This document shows positions 1 through 6,982 of a stretch of DNA of 10,183 nucleotides, piece after piece (positions within the stretch are counted from its first letter, which is position 1; each line of letters opens with the position of its first letter). The stretch is from Perlabentimonas sp034006965 (GTDB lineage Bacteria > Bacteroidota > Bacteroidia > Bacteroidales > Tenuifilaceae), in contig JAVERU010000108.1 of assembly GCA_034006965.1 (NCBI GenBank), forward strand, positions 1 to 10,183, given 5' to 3'. Below the pieces are notes generated by a model, which worked only from the letters and a program-made list of their open reading frames with translations, did no database searches and was not told the origin of the DNA. The position numbers and the translations under genes are program-made.

Positions 1-431
1 TTCGATTTTAGCTCATCGGTATTTGAGCCTAATCGGGGGTATACCATAATTCGGTTATTCGCGAGCAACGATTGGTAGTCTTTCCACCTCTCTATGCTGT
101 CTATCGAATCGGCGCCCATGAGCAGTATGAATTCCCTCATAGGATGCTTTGCCCTAAGGGCTTTAAGCGTATCGATGGTGTAGGAGGGGCGGGGCATGCT
201 CATCTCAATGTCGCATAGCGATATTTTGGGTTGGTACTCTTCTATAGCAAGACGAACCATTTCGAGCCTGTGGATATCGGGGGCTAGCTCGCTCTGCTCT
301 TTTAGCGGATTGTGTGGGCTAACCACTAGCCACACCTCATCCAAATGGGTAAACTCGAGCATATACCCAGCAATGGCTAAATGACCGTTGTGAATGGGAT
401 TGAAGGAGCCGAAGAGGAGACCTGTTTTCAT
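1..431 (-). CDS. nadD: Nicotinate-nucleotide adenylyltransferase, partial (C-terminus beyond window)
   Basis: The enzyme transfers AMP from ATP to nicotinate mononucleotide, making deamido-NAD+ in the cytoplasmic NAD pathway. Reading from the ATG at 431 gives 143 codons before the window edge, against about 190 residues for a full protein, so the C-terminal ISSTxxR region lies outside. The start MKTGLLFGSFNPIHNGH carries the nucleotidyltransferase HxGH signature (H14, G16, H17) in the GSFNP context typical of NadD. Further along are SPHNPLK, the RLEMVRLA stretch, PSYTIDTL and a MGADS segment, all family hallmarks. It is the last gene of the leftward gmk-nadD run. The upstream neighbour is now the four-helix-bundle gene, 75 bases away. 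No convincing promoter was seen directly in front of it, so transcription probably reads through from gmk. Recognition is confident despite truncation. Confidence 0.95.
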   Translation of the reverse strand, partial: MKTGLLFGSFNPIHNGHLAIAGYMLEFTHLDEVWLVVSPHNPLKEQSELAPDIHRLEMVRLAIEEYQPKISLCDIEMSMPRPSYTIDTLKALRAKHPMREFILLMGADSIDSIERWKDYQSLLANNRIMVYPRLGSNTDELKS

Positions 432-468
432 GATTTGGACTCATTATAAATACGAATGCATACAATAA

Positions 469-497
469 TTGGCAGTTAGCAACTTGGCAGTTGGCAA
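469..497. repeat. Left arm of inverted repeat bracketing the four-helix-bundle gene
   Basis: This 29-base arm begins TTGGCAGTT and ends GCAGTTGGCAA. Its reverse complement matches 974-1002 at 25 of 29 positions without gaps; the mismatches are at arm positions 10, 15, 17 and 18. Each arm is two spaced copies of a GGCAGTTGGCAA-like core. The arm starts 9 bases past the end of the neighbouring gene's stop-codon side (stop at 507-509). No transposase is encoded inside. Confidence 0.85.
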
Positions 498-506
498 TTG
501 GTAATG

Positions 507-881
507 TTAGGAGCGAGGCATATACTTTTCAGGGTTTTCAATCATATGGTTCAATAAGCGACCAATCTCTTCAGACTTAGACAATAAATTGTTGTAATCA
601 CCATCAGTGATGTATTTACATGCAAAGGCAAAATCAAGAGACACCTGACTTTCCGTATTTTCCATATCAGCGTCACTCATTTTGCTTGAGAAATGCTTTG
701 GATACTGGCGTTTGCGATATCCTTCTCCAATTGCTCTGCAAACAGCTCGTGATGATCGTCTAATCTGATCGGTTAGCTCATACCGTTCCTCTTTGGGAAA
801 ACTCTTTGTAATATCAAAGATTTCCATAGCCCAAGCAAATGCTTTTTTATATACAGTTAAATCTCTGAAGCTACCTACCAT
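507..881 (-). CDS. Four-helix-bundle protein of the 23S rRNA intervening-sequence (IVP) family
   Basis: This 124-residue protein matches the pattern of the 23S-IVP/four-helix-bundle family, small all-helical proteins first met inside 23S rRNA intervening sequences and also found alone and as Avd in diversity-generating retroelements. Visible hallmarks are FRDLTVYKKAF at the N-terminus, ITKSFPKEERYELTDQIRRS (residues about 24-43), the conserved AIGEGYRKRQ turn, a serine/acidic helix ending ESQVSLDFAFACKYI, and a final helix EEIGRLLNHMIE. The biochemical role is unknown; a nucleic-acid-binding, oligomeric scaffold is family-based inference. It is not within an rRNA gene here: it sits between gmk and nadD, and near-identical inverted repeats lie just outside both ends (469-497 and 974-1002). 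The 92 bases between its start and the right arm are A/T-rich and show only a one-mismatch -7-like sequence. No reverse transcriptase or variable repeat accompanies it. Confidence 0.9.
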   Translation of the reverse strand: MVGSFRDLTVYKKAFAWAMEIFDITKSFPKEERYELTDQIRRSSRAVCRAIGEGYRKRQYPKHFSSKMSDADMENTESQVSLDFAFACKYITDGDYNNLLSKSEEIGRLLNHMIENPEKYMPRS

Positions 882-973
882 TTAGTCAATTGTTTTTTAG
901 GTTTCCTATCAAATCAACTCTAAATAATGGTTTAATTTACATTTATATTTTCAATACCTTTTGTTAACTCTCC

Positions 974-1002
974 TTGCCAACTGCTCATTTGCCAACTGCC
1001 AA
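974..1002. repeat. Right arm of inverted repeat bracketing the four-helix-bundle gene
   Basis: Read on the minus strand this arm begins TTGGCAGTTGGCAA and ends GCAGTTGGCAA. It matches the left arm (469-497) at 25 of 29 positions. It begins one base after the gmk stop codon (1004-1006), so the element abuts the end of gmk without removing coding sequence. No clear target-site duplication outside the two arms was found. Confidence 0.85.
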
Positions 1003-1003
1003 C

Positions 1004-1567
1004 TTAAGAAATAAACTCTCCAACCAATCCCTCAGCCATGGCTATGGCCTGCTCAAGGTTATCGTTTACAATGATCTTGTCAAAATTCTTTGCGTACGAC
1101 ATCTCCACCATGGCTTTGCCAACTCGCTTTGTTAGGCTTTCGGGTGTTTCGGTGCCGCGGAGTTCAAGGCGTAGGCGCAGCGCCTCAATTGAAGGTGGCA
1201 TTACGAATATGGCCAGCGCCCTATCGGCAAACTGTTTTTTCAGATTAAGTCCTCCCACAACATCCACATCAAAAACTACGTGGTTTCCCTTGGCCCAGAT
1301 TCGCTCAATTTCCGATTTTAATGTTCCGTAGTACGAACCGGGGTAAACCTCTTGCCACTCCACAAACTCGTTGTTGTCAATTTTTGTTCTAAACTCATCG
1401 GGTGTCAAAAAGTAGTAATCGTGCCCATGCACTTCGCCCTCGCGTTTGGCTCGACTACACGCCGAAACGGAGAATTCAAGGTTAGGCATCTTTTGTAACA
1501 GGCTTCGCACAATGGTTGTTTTACCAGCGCCCGACGGGGCGGAGAATATTAGTAGTTTCCCTTTCAT
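1004..1567 (-). CDS. gmk: Guanylate kinase
   Basis: This protein phosphorylates GMP (and dGMP) to GDP with ATP, an essential cytoplasmic step in guanine nucleotide supply. Its 187 residues are normal for the family. The P-loop APSGAGKTT is at residues 10-18. The GMP-binding region follows as VSACSRAKREGEVHGHDYYF (34-53), where most family members have VSATTRxPRxGE; the Ser-Arg pair is kept. The lid-region motif EWQEVYPGSYYGT and the segment VVFDVDVVGGLNLKK are also present. The start is the ATG at 1567. It usually follows yicC directly, but here 4.4 kb separates them, occupied by a restriction-modification gene. A -7-like element about 75 bases upstream suggests it now carries its own promoter. 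Its stop codon lies one base from an inverted-repeat arm. Confidence 0.97.
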   Translation of the reverse strand: MKGKLLIFSAPSGAGKTTIVRSLLQKMPNLEFSVSACSRAKREGEVHGHDYYFLTPDEFRTKIDNNEFVEWQEVYPGSYYGTLKSEIERIWAKGNHVVFDVDVVGGLNLKKQFADRALAIFVMPPSIEALRLRLELRGTETPESLTKRVGKAMVEMSYAKNFDKIIVNDNLEQAIAMAEGLVGEFIS

Positions 1568-1642
1568 ATCGCAATTAGAGGTGGTGTATAGTAAGTGTAA
1601 ATGCTATTGTAAAATAGTTTTAGCGTTTTGTATGTGTTGTTT

Positions 1643-1650
1643 CAAAAGTA
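1643..1650 (-). promoter_or_regulatory. Candidate -7 promoter element for gmk
   Basis: On the minus strand this reads TACTTTTG, an exact fit to the Bacteroidota -7 consensus TAnnTTTG. It would place transcription start near 1637, giving a leader of roughly 70 bases before the gmk ATG. No TTG or TTTG was found at the expected -33 distance, so the call rests on the -7 element and on the long gap that isolates gmk from yicC. Confidence 0.4.
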
Positions 1651-1670
1651 CATTCAAGCATCCCATCGGC

Positions 1671-1885
1671 GGGAGTGTGCATAGTGCAGGGGTTTGAAAC
1701 ATTAACCTACCCCACGCTACGAAGCTACAAAAAAGCGGGAATGTTTCCTTATCCGCTGAATCCCTGCATTTTACTAGACCCCTGTTATGGCTGGCTATTA
1801 ATTTTCGGTCGTGTTTTTAGGTTCGACATATAAATTTGCTACATTCTTTACGGTTTTACACGTGCGTTGGGACAGGCACACTCCC
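1671..1885. repeat. 215-base non-coding segment bounded by a perfect 10-bp inverted repeat
   Basis: GGGAGTGTGC at 1671-1680 is the exact inverse of GCACACTCCC at 1876-1885. The segment lies between gmk and the restriction gene, in a 430-base gap (1568-1997) with no convincing gene. It contains a large imperfect hairpin (1685-1768). An eight-base match to the arm core, GAGTGTGC, recurs at 5687-5694 beyond the other end of the restriction gene. It could be a small non-autonomous element or a structured tail of an inserted unit; nothing inside codes for a mobility function. Confidence 0.45.
1685..1768. repeat. Large imperfect hairpin (three-part stem)
   Basis: Three nested pairings share one axis. 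The outer stem is TGCAGGG (1685-1691) with CCCTGCA (1762-1768). The middle stem is GAAACATT (1696-1703) with AATGTTTC (1740-1747), perfect over 8 bp. The inner stem is CGCT (1715-1718) with AGCG (1734-1737), extended by CC/GG past one bulged A. The loop holds GAAGCT. Pairing can form on either strand; a structured RNA or a recombination hairpin are both possible. Confidence 0.6.
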
Positions 1886-1964
1886 TGCCTTGCCGTCTGG
1901 CAGGTTTGGCAAGCTTTGGTAGGAGCGTTGGCTCGTGCGGCTTGGCAATCCCGAACGGTCGGGA
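1884..1964. repeat. Two hairpins downstream of the restriction-modification gene
   Basis: The first has CCTGCC (1884-1889) facing GGCAGG (1899-1904), with a competing pairing CTTGCC (1889-1894) with GGCAAG (1908-1913). The second is TCCCGA (1949-1954), loop ACGG, TCGGGA (1959-1964), a perfect 6-bp stem. They lie 34-114 bases past the restriction gene's stop on its own transcript and could help end it, although neither is followed by a run of T on the minus strand. The first resembles the CCTGCCTG hairpin at 7079-7105. Confidence 0.5.
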
Positions 1965-1997
1965 CAAGTTTTGTGTGGCTGTGAAGCATTGATTTTT

Positions 1998-4900
1998 CTA
2001 TGAGTTTTCAATTAATTCGATTTCTTCGGAAGATAAATTAAACAATTGGTTTACCCTATTATTAATATCTTGTTCTAATTCGATGGCATTATTATTTGTT
2101 CTATTTTCGAAATGGTCAATTAGTTGCTTAACCAAAATGTCTACACTATTATCGTAACGAGGAATAGGAATTTTCTTAAGTTGCTCAATCCTTATATAAG
2201 GGAAAAGTTTTTCTTCAGAAGAAAATGATTTTTGGATGTAAAATTTTGAAACCTTAGAATTTAAGACACCACATAAAAAGTATAAAGAGTATTCGCAATT
2301 ATCGTTTAAGAGAATGTTATAAACACTATTAAGATTGTTAATAAATGGTTCACCAGATTCAAAAATAGTAGCAATTGGTTCTTGAGATACTCTTCTCATT
2401 AATAAACGTGGGTATTTTTCAAAACCTTCATTAGTTTTCAAAAAATCATTCAATTCGTTTTTATTGACGTGAAAGAACTTATTATCAAATTTCTTGAACT
2501 TTTCAATTGCTTCACCTGCAAATAATTTTACCGAATTCTCAGATTCTTCTACTCTCATTAAGGTGTTTTTACCTAGTTCTAATCCGCGTATAATTTTGCT
2601 AAAGTTTTCAAGGCTAGGAAACGAATTCAATTTAGTCAATAGGTTGATTATTTTATCATCAGCAATAATTAATGGCTTACCATCCAAGTAATCAGTTGAA
2701 TAACTTTGATTAAATACACTTGCTTCAGTTTTTATAACAAAATCATTTCTTGTATTATTTTTTTTAACCTGTAATAAGCAAGTCTCAACGTTTGCATCTT
2801 CAAATACAAGGTCAGTATGCACGAAAAATTCGATTAGTTGATAATTAAAAACTAATCTTCTAATCGGGGCAAATTTAGAGTTATATAGATAAGGTTTTGG
2901 AATAATAAAATGCAAAATTCCTTTTGAAAGAATTTGTAAAGCCCTTTCAATAAAAAGAGAGTATAAGTCAAAAGAGTTTTTTTGTAAAGGATATAGTAAA
3001 TTAAAAAGTTGTTTGCTTTGCAAATCTATTGCTCTTATGTCAATATAAGGTGGATTTCCAATCACCACATCAAACCCAACAAAATCGCCTTTGTCATTCA
3101 GAACTTCTGGAAACTCGAACCGCCATTCAAAGGCATTCTCATAAATTTTGTTGTTCTTTATCTCTTCAATTTCAGCCTCTAACTTTTTTATCTCAGCGGT
3201 GAATTTCTGAACCTTTTTATTCCAATCATCCTTTTCCTTTTTCGATTTTTCAAAGAGCGTGGTTTGGTTTGTTAGTGTGAAAAGTTCACCTTTAATTTTC
3301 TGTAAACGCTTTAATTTTGGGTCATTCAACGCAATTTCACTTCTAAAATCGCTTTTAATGTCGGCTATCAGCCGTTCCATTTCCCTTTTCTGCTCCTTGT
3401 TCTGGGCGTTTCTGTAAGTTGAAACCGCTAGGCGGTAGCTGTCAATTGTCCACTTGCTCTTTTTTAGGGCTTGCCCTAAATCCGCATCGATGGCAAAACG
3501 GCTAATCAGCGAGTTTCCGCATTTTATGTTAATATCAATATTTGGAAGCGTTTCAAGCTCCGTTTCGTTTTTGTAGTAAGCATTTTTAAGCAGCTCAATC
3601 CATAAGCGTAAACGACAGATTTTTACCGAATTTGGGTTTATGTCAACACCAAAAAGGCAATTCTCAATGATGGTTTGCTTCTCGTGGAATAGCGTTTCCT
3701 GAACTCTTTGACTTTCTTTGCTTTTGGGGTTATACTCAAAAATTAGCCCGTCATCATCGGTTGTAATTAGTTCATCATTAACAACTTCAATGTGATACTC
3801 CTTCAATCTTTTTCCTTCTCGGTCTTGAAGTATTCTAAGGTCGTTTTTTACGGCAATTATTTCATTCAGAGCCGAAACAAGGAAATGCCCTGAGCCAACG
3901 GCTGGGTCGCAAATTTTTATGCTATTTACAATTTCGTTGGCTTCCTGTCTATCCTCAATCTTGTCGTAAAGCTCATCAATGGTTTTGCATTCCCAATGCT
4001 TGGTTTCATTGAATTTCTGAACAACCGCTTTTCTGATGGTTTCTCTACACATGTACATGGTGATGAAACCTGGTGTGAAAAACGAGCCGTCTTTGTAACC
4101 GTTTATTTTCTCGAAAATTAGCCCAAGAACAGAAGCATTTATTAGCGTTTTGTTGTCTTCCTGAATTTCTTCGGAACCTTCACTTGTGAAATCGTAGGCA
4201 TTTAAAAATTCAAAAAGATATTCAAGCGTGTTTAGCTTTCCGGTTCTTTTCTTTCCCTGATTGTCTTTAAGAACGGTTGAGCTGTAAATTGGCAATTGCT
4301 TTTCGTCACGTAAGTTACTTATGAAGAGCGTTGTATGCTCTAAATCGGTTGGTTCAAAGAGTGAACTGTTCAGATATGGAACCTTTTCAAATGCAGCTCT
4401 AATTTCGCTATCTCTATCTTCAAATTTCCTTGCAAGTACTTGAAAAAACAGACTGTTTAAGTCATCATAATTTTGAATTTTTTCCAAATTCAGGAAACTA
4501 TACGATTTGTCACCCTTGTGATAAGTAATTAATTGCGCTTCAAGAAGTTTTAAGAATAGAATTCTGTTAATCCAAGTGATGCTTAATTCTAGCCCAACGT
4601 TGAAAAGCCTTTCCTGCAGATTGTTCCCAAACTGACTTGGTTTTTCTAAGCGGCTAATTTTGTCAAGGCTATCAAGTTCAATAATTGCATTTTCGATTAA
4701 TGAGCCTGAGTTCCTTTGCCCTTCCTTGTTTCTTTCAATAATTTTTTTGCTTCCTTCTTTGGTTTCAACCAAACCAATGATATGCAATAATTCACCATAG
4801 AAGCGCTTATCAAGCGTATTGCTATCATTTGTGAATGGAAGTTTTAAAAGATGCTCTGGCGAAAGTAGTTTATAAAGCGCAATTAGTTTTTTGTCGTCTT

Positions 4901-5603
4901 CCTTGTCGTTATTTCTTAAAGGTTTTTCATACTCCCGAATGTCGAAGTATGTAAACTCTATTTCTTGAGTAATTTTTTCAATAAATGGTTCTGCAATTTC
5001 CTTGTAGAAAAAATCTGTTGTTTTTCCCGATAATCTCCCTTCTTCAAAGTCGCTGAATTGCTTTACAAAACTCTTATTATGAGCAAAATGCTTTTCGAAA
5101 ATATTAGCATCAAAAACGAACCACTCGTTTATATTTGTTGCAATTAAATATTTAATCTCTAGGTTTTTATGCGTAATTCTTTCTCGCATATAATACAAAA
5201 CCATTTCTTGAAACGCTTTCACATTGATTTTTTCCTGTGTTAGCATTTGCTCGCCCTTGGTTTTACTTTCAGGGGTGCTCGCGAATGTTTTCAACATTTC
5301 GCTTTTATTCGTTGGTTTTTTTGTTTCAATTATAACTCCAACTGTACTACTGGCATTATTCCCATTATGAATTACTAGGTCAGTTTTCCCTTTTGTGTTT
5401 ATAAAATGGTTCGGCTCGTAATAGGTTTTCTTTAGAAAATCGATAATCAGATTTTTATGAAATTCTTCCGATTCCTTGTCATTAATTCTATCCAGCAATT
5501 GAATCAAATTAGCCTTAAATATTTCTATATCAGAACGATTGGGTTTTAATCTCAGAAACGCTTTATTAAGCACCTTTTTAGGCTTCAACTGCTTTAAATT
5601 CAT
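1998..5603 (-). CDS. Single-chain Type IIG (Eco57I-like) restriction-modification enzyme
   Basis: This 1201-residue protein combines DNA cleavage, adenine-N6 methylation and target recognition, probably as defence against foreign DNA. The N-terminal nuclease shows a PD-(D/E)xK pattern: D75, E93-T-K95 inside VGVIIETKK, and Q132 with Y137 in FQEMVLYY. After a helical linker comes the methyltransferase: SFFTPGFIT (507-515), SAM motif I DPAVGSGHF (566-574), FGVDINPNSV (651-660) and catalytic motif NPPY at 850-853. About residues 735-820, between motif I and NPPY, are Lys/Glu-rich and look coiled-coil. Residues about 860-1200 should form the specificity domain. The ATG at 5603 has an in-frame stop directly before it. 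No separate methylase, specificity or helicase gene is nearby, which argues against Type I or BREX PglX. It splits yicC from gmk and is A/T-richer than they are, most so in the specificity part, suggesting acquisition. Target sequence is unknown; no exact promoter motif was found upstream. Confidence 0.9.
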   Translation of the reverse strand: MNLKQLKPKKVLNKAFLRLKPNRSDIEIFKANLIQLLDRINDKESEEFHKNLIIDFLKKTYYEPNHFINTKGKTDLVIHNGNNASSTVGVIIETKKPTNKSEMLKTFASTPESKTKGEQMLTQEKINVKAFQEMVLYYMRERITHKNLEIKYLIATNINEWFVFDANIFEKHFAHNKSFVKQFSDFEEGRLSGKTTDFFYKEIAEPFIEKITQEIEFTYFDIREYEKPLRNNDKEDDKKLIALYKLLSPEHLLKLPFTNDSNTLDKRFYGELLHIIGLVETKEGSKKIIERNKEGQRNSGSLIENAIIELDSLDKISRLEKPSQFGNNLQERLFNVGLELSITWINRILFLKLLEAQLITYHKGDKSYSFLNLEKIQNYDDLNSLFFQVLARKFEDRDSEIRAAFEKVPYLNSSLFEPTDLEHTTLFISNLRDEKQLPIYSSTVLKDNQGKKRTGKLNTLEYLFEFLNAYDFTSEGSEEIQEDNKTLINASVLGLIFEKINGYKDGSFFTPGFITMYMCRETIRKAVVQKFNETKHWECKTIDELYDKIEDRQEANEIVNSIKICDPAVGSGHFLVSALNEIIAVKNDLRILQDREGKRLKEYHIEVVNDELITTDDDGLIFEYNPKSKESQRVQETLFHEKQTIIENCLFGVDINPNSVKICRLRLWIELLKNAYYKNETELETLPNIDINIKCGNSLISRFAIDADLGQALKKSKWTIDSYRLAVSTYRNAQNKEQKREMERLIADIKSDFRSEIALNDPKLKRLQKIKGELFTLTNQTTLFEKSKKEKDDWNKKVQKFTAEIKKLEAEIEEIKNNKIYENAFEWRFEFPEVLNDKGDFVGFDVVIGNPPYIDIRAIDLQSKQLFNLLYPLQKNSFDLYSLFIERALQILSKGILHFIIPKPYLYNSKFAPIRRLVFNYQLIEFFVHTDLVFEDANVETCLLQVKKNNTRNDFVIKTEASVFNQSYSTDYLDGKPLIIADDKIINLLTKLNSFPSLENFSKIIRGLELGKNTLMRVEESENSVKLFAGEAIEKFKKFDNKFFHVNKNELNDFLKTNEGFEKYPRLLMRRVSQEPIATIFESGEPFINNLNSVYNILLNDNCEYSLYFLCGVLNSKVSKFYIQKSFSSEEKLFPYIRIEQLKKIPIPRYDNSVDILVKQLIDHFENRTNNNAIELEQDINNRVNQLFNLSSEEIELIENS

Positions 5604-5787
5604 TTAATTGCTCTTTTTATTTCAGTTGGTTAAATTACAAATTTTATCCGTTCCATCATAGCGGGGGGGTACAACAAGAAGCGCCTGAGTGTGCGTGGGC
5701 AAATTTTCGTTTCTAAATCTTCTGTATATGAAGCAACTCTGGGTTGTACTCTATTCTTTCTTCTTAGCTTGCTCATAACTACTTGCT

Positions 5788-5836
5788 GGTTGCTTCGACA
5801 GTTCGACTAGCTCACTGCATCGCAGGCTCAGCAACC
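5788..5836. repeat. Hairpin repeat with GGTTGCT arms
   Basis: GGTTGCT (5788-5794) pairs exactly with AGCAACC (5830-5836). Read on the minus strand it starts GGTTGCTGAGCCTG and ends GTCGAAGCAACC, a wording I recall from dispersed intergenic repeats in several bacterial genomes; that memory is not checked here. The rest of the left part of this 339-base gap (5604-5787) shows no gene, only a G7 run (5663-5669) and a distant GTACAAC/GTTGTAC pairing (5669-5675 with 5743-5749). Confidence 0.6.
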
Positions 5837-5837
5837 G

Positions 5838-5885
5838 TTCAATCATTCAATCATTCAATCATTCAATCATTCAATCATTCAATCT
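5838..5885. repeat. Tandem octamer repeat, six copies of TTCAATCA
   Basis: Five exact copies of TTCAATCA follow one another from 5838 to 5877, and a sixth copy with a final T replaces the last A (5878-5885). The array lies directly after the GGTTGCT hairpin and about 60 bases past the yicC stop. The same ATTCAATCA wording separates the hairpins at 6983-7165. Copy number could vary by slippage. Units have no unique spacers, so this is not a CRISPR array. Confidence 0.95.
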
Positions 5886-5898
5886 CTCTATAATTATG

Positions 5899-5932
5899 AT
5901 GGCTTCGTCGTACCTTCTCGCCATGACGAGAA
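5899..5932. repeat. Hairpin repeat past the yicC stop (CGTCATGGCGAG type), possible terminator
   Basis: Two overlapping stems can form. TTCTCG (5915-5920) faces CGAGAA (5927-5932) around loop CCATGA, and ATGGC (5899-5903) faces GCCAT (5920-5924). On the minus strand it reads TTTTTCTCGTCATGGCGAG, then AAGGTACGACGAAGCCAT, resembling a widespread intergenic repeat family with cores like CGTCATTGCGAG, from memory. It starts about 10 bases past the yicC stop codon and may help end that transcript; the T run precedes rather than follows the stem on the yicC strand. Confidence 0.55.
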
Positions 5933-5942
5933 AAATCATATC

Positions 5943-6824
5943 TTACAAAACATTCAGCAGCTGCTCCTTGATCTTTTCCAGCTCATCCTTCATGCGCACC
6001 ACAATTTTTTGAATCTCGGCGTGGTTGGCCTTTGAACCCAGAGTGTTTATCTCGCGGCCCATCTCCTGCGCAATAAAGCCAAGCTTGCGCCCAGCGGGCT
6101 CATCATCTTTGAGCGTATCAATAAAATACTTGCAGTGGTTGGTTAGGCGAACCTTCTCCTCGTTGATATCAAATTTTTCCATGTAGTAGATTAGCTCCTG
6201 CTCGAATCGGTTTTTATCAACTGCTACCTCGTTGCCGATCTTTTCTAGGTTCTCGGTAATGCGATTTTTGATGGTTTCAATCCTTTCACCCTCGAAAGGT
6301 GAAACTTGCTGTAGTAGTTCGCCAATGGTGTTTACCTTGCTCACCAAATCATGCTCAGTTATTTTCCCCTCCTGATCGCGGAAAGCATTAAGATTATCAA
6401 TGGCCATGTGTACGCATTGCATTAGCGCCTCCCACTCTTCGTTGCTTATCTCGTCGGCCTGGGCATTAAAAATCTCTGGGAGTTTTAGTATTGTTTGCAC
6501 CAAGGGTTCGCTTTGCATGGGCATATTCAACTCGCCGGTAATGCTATTAATCTGCTCGAGATACGATTTGAACACATCGCGGTTGATGGTAGGGGCAGAG
6601 CTGCTGGCATCCTTCTCCACCGACACGAAAAAATCGACTTTTCCCCGTACAATGCTTTGCGATAGCTTATTGCGAATTTCCAACTCCTTCTCCTTGTAAA
6701 TCATTGGCATCTTCAGGGCAGATATATCGAGCTGCTTGCTGTTAAGCGATTTTACCTCAACCACAATTTTTTTCCCGTTTACCGTTACCTCGGCCTTGCC
6801 GAAGCCTGTCATTGATCTTGTCAT
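5943..6824 (-). CDS. yicC: YicC/YloC-family endoribonuclease
   Basis: YicC-family proteins are endoribonucleases; the E. coli member takes part in small-RNA turnover. The 293-residue length is normal. The family start signature is exact: MTRSMTGFGKAEV, followed by VVEVKSLNSKQLDI (residues 21-34) in the N-terminal domain. The C-terminal DUF1732-type domain shows RFEQELIYYMEKFDINEEKVRL (206-227), H230, then GRKLGFIAQEMGREINTLGSKA (245-266) and a Lys/Glu-rich helix to the end. The ATG at 6824 gives the expected N-terminus; a second Met at residue 5 is a less likely start. It normally sits just before gmk and nadD. Here the restriction-modification gene intervenes, and structured repeat DNA flanks yicC on both sides. 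No exact TAnnTTTG element was found in the 341 bases upstream, so its promoter is unresolved. Confidence 0.93.
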   Translation of the reverse strand: MTRSMTGFGKAEVTVNGKKIVVEVKSLNSKQLDISALKMPMIYKEKELEIRNKLSQSIVRGKVDFFVSVEKDASSSAPTINRDVFKSYLEQINSITGELNMPMQSEPLVQTILKLPEIFNAQADEISNEEWEALMQCVHMAIDNLNAFRDQEGKITEHDLVSKVNTIGELLQQVSPFEGERIETIKNRITENLEKIGNEVAVDKNRFEQELIYYMEKFDINEEKVRLTNHCKYFIDTLKDDEPAGRKLGFIAQEMGREINTLGSKANHAEIQKIVVRMKDELEKIKEQLLNVL

Positions 6825-6982
6825 ATTATTTTATGTGTAAAGTCAAAAGTTTGAAAGTTGAACCAATTGTTAATTTTTTAAATGACGCTGACAGCTTGCC
6901 TGGTCTTGATAGGAAGTTTTGCACCATATCTGTTCTATTCGTTATTCGTAACTCGAAATCACACGATTATTCAATCCTTCAA

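Noticed and set aside
507..881. Diversity-generating retroelement accessory gene (avd)
   Set aside because: The protein belongs to the same broad fold family, but no reverse transcriptase, template repeat or variable repeat is in the window.
1685..1790. Integron attC-like recombination site, suggested by the bulged imperfect hairpin and a nearby GTTATGG
   Set aside because: The flanking sequences do not fit the RYYYAAC and GTTRRRY core sites, and no integrase is in the window.
1831..1838. Rightward TAAATTTG resembling a -7 promoter element
   Set aside because: It matches the consensus, but no rightward gene follows and no -33 partner was seen; in A/T-rich DNA such matches arise by chance.
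1798..1989. Leftward 63-residue reading frame just past the restriction gene
   Set aside because: It runs through the hairpins and inverted-repeat arm; its Cys/Thr/Gln-rich product reflects the repeats and matches no family I know.
1998..5603. BREX PglX or a Type I modification subunit
   Set aside because: The N-terminus carries a nuclease pattern (E93-T-K95) and no partner genes (pglZ, brxC, hsdR, hsdS) are nearby, so a single-chain Type IIG enzyme fits better.
5638..5645. Promoter for the restriction gene (minus-strand AAAATTTG)
   Set aside because: It differs from TAnnTTTG at the first base and has no -33 partner, so it is too weak to list.
5838..5885. Possible CRISPR-like array
   Set aside because: The units are 8 bases long and directly adjacent with no unique spacers, and no cas genes are present.
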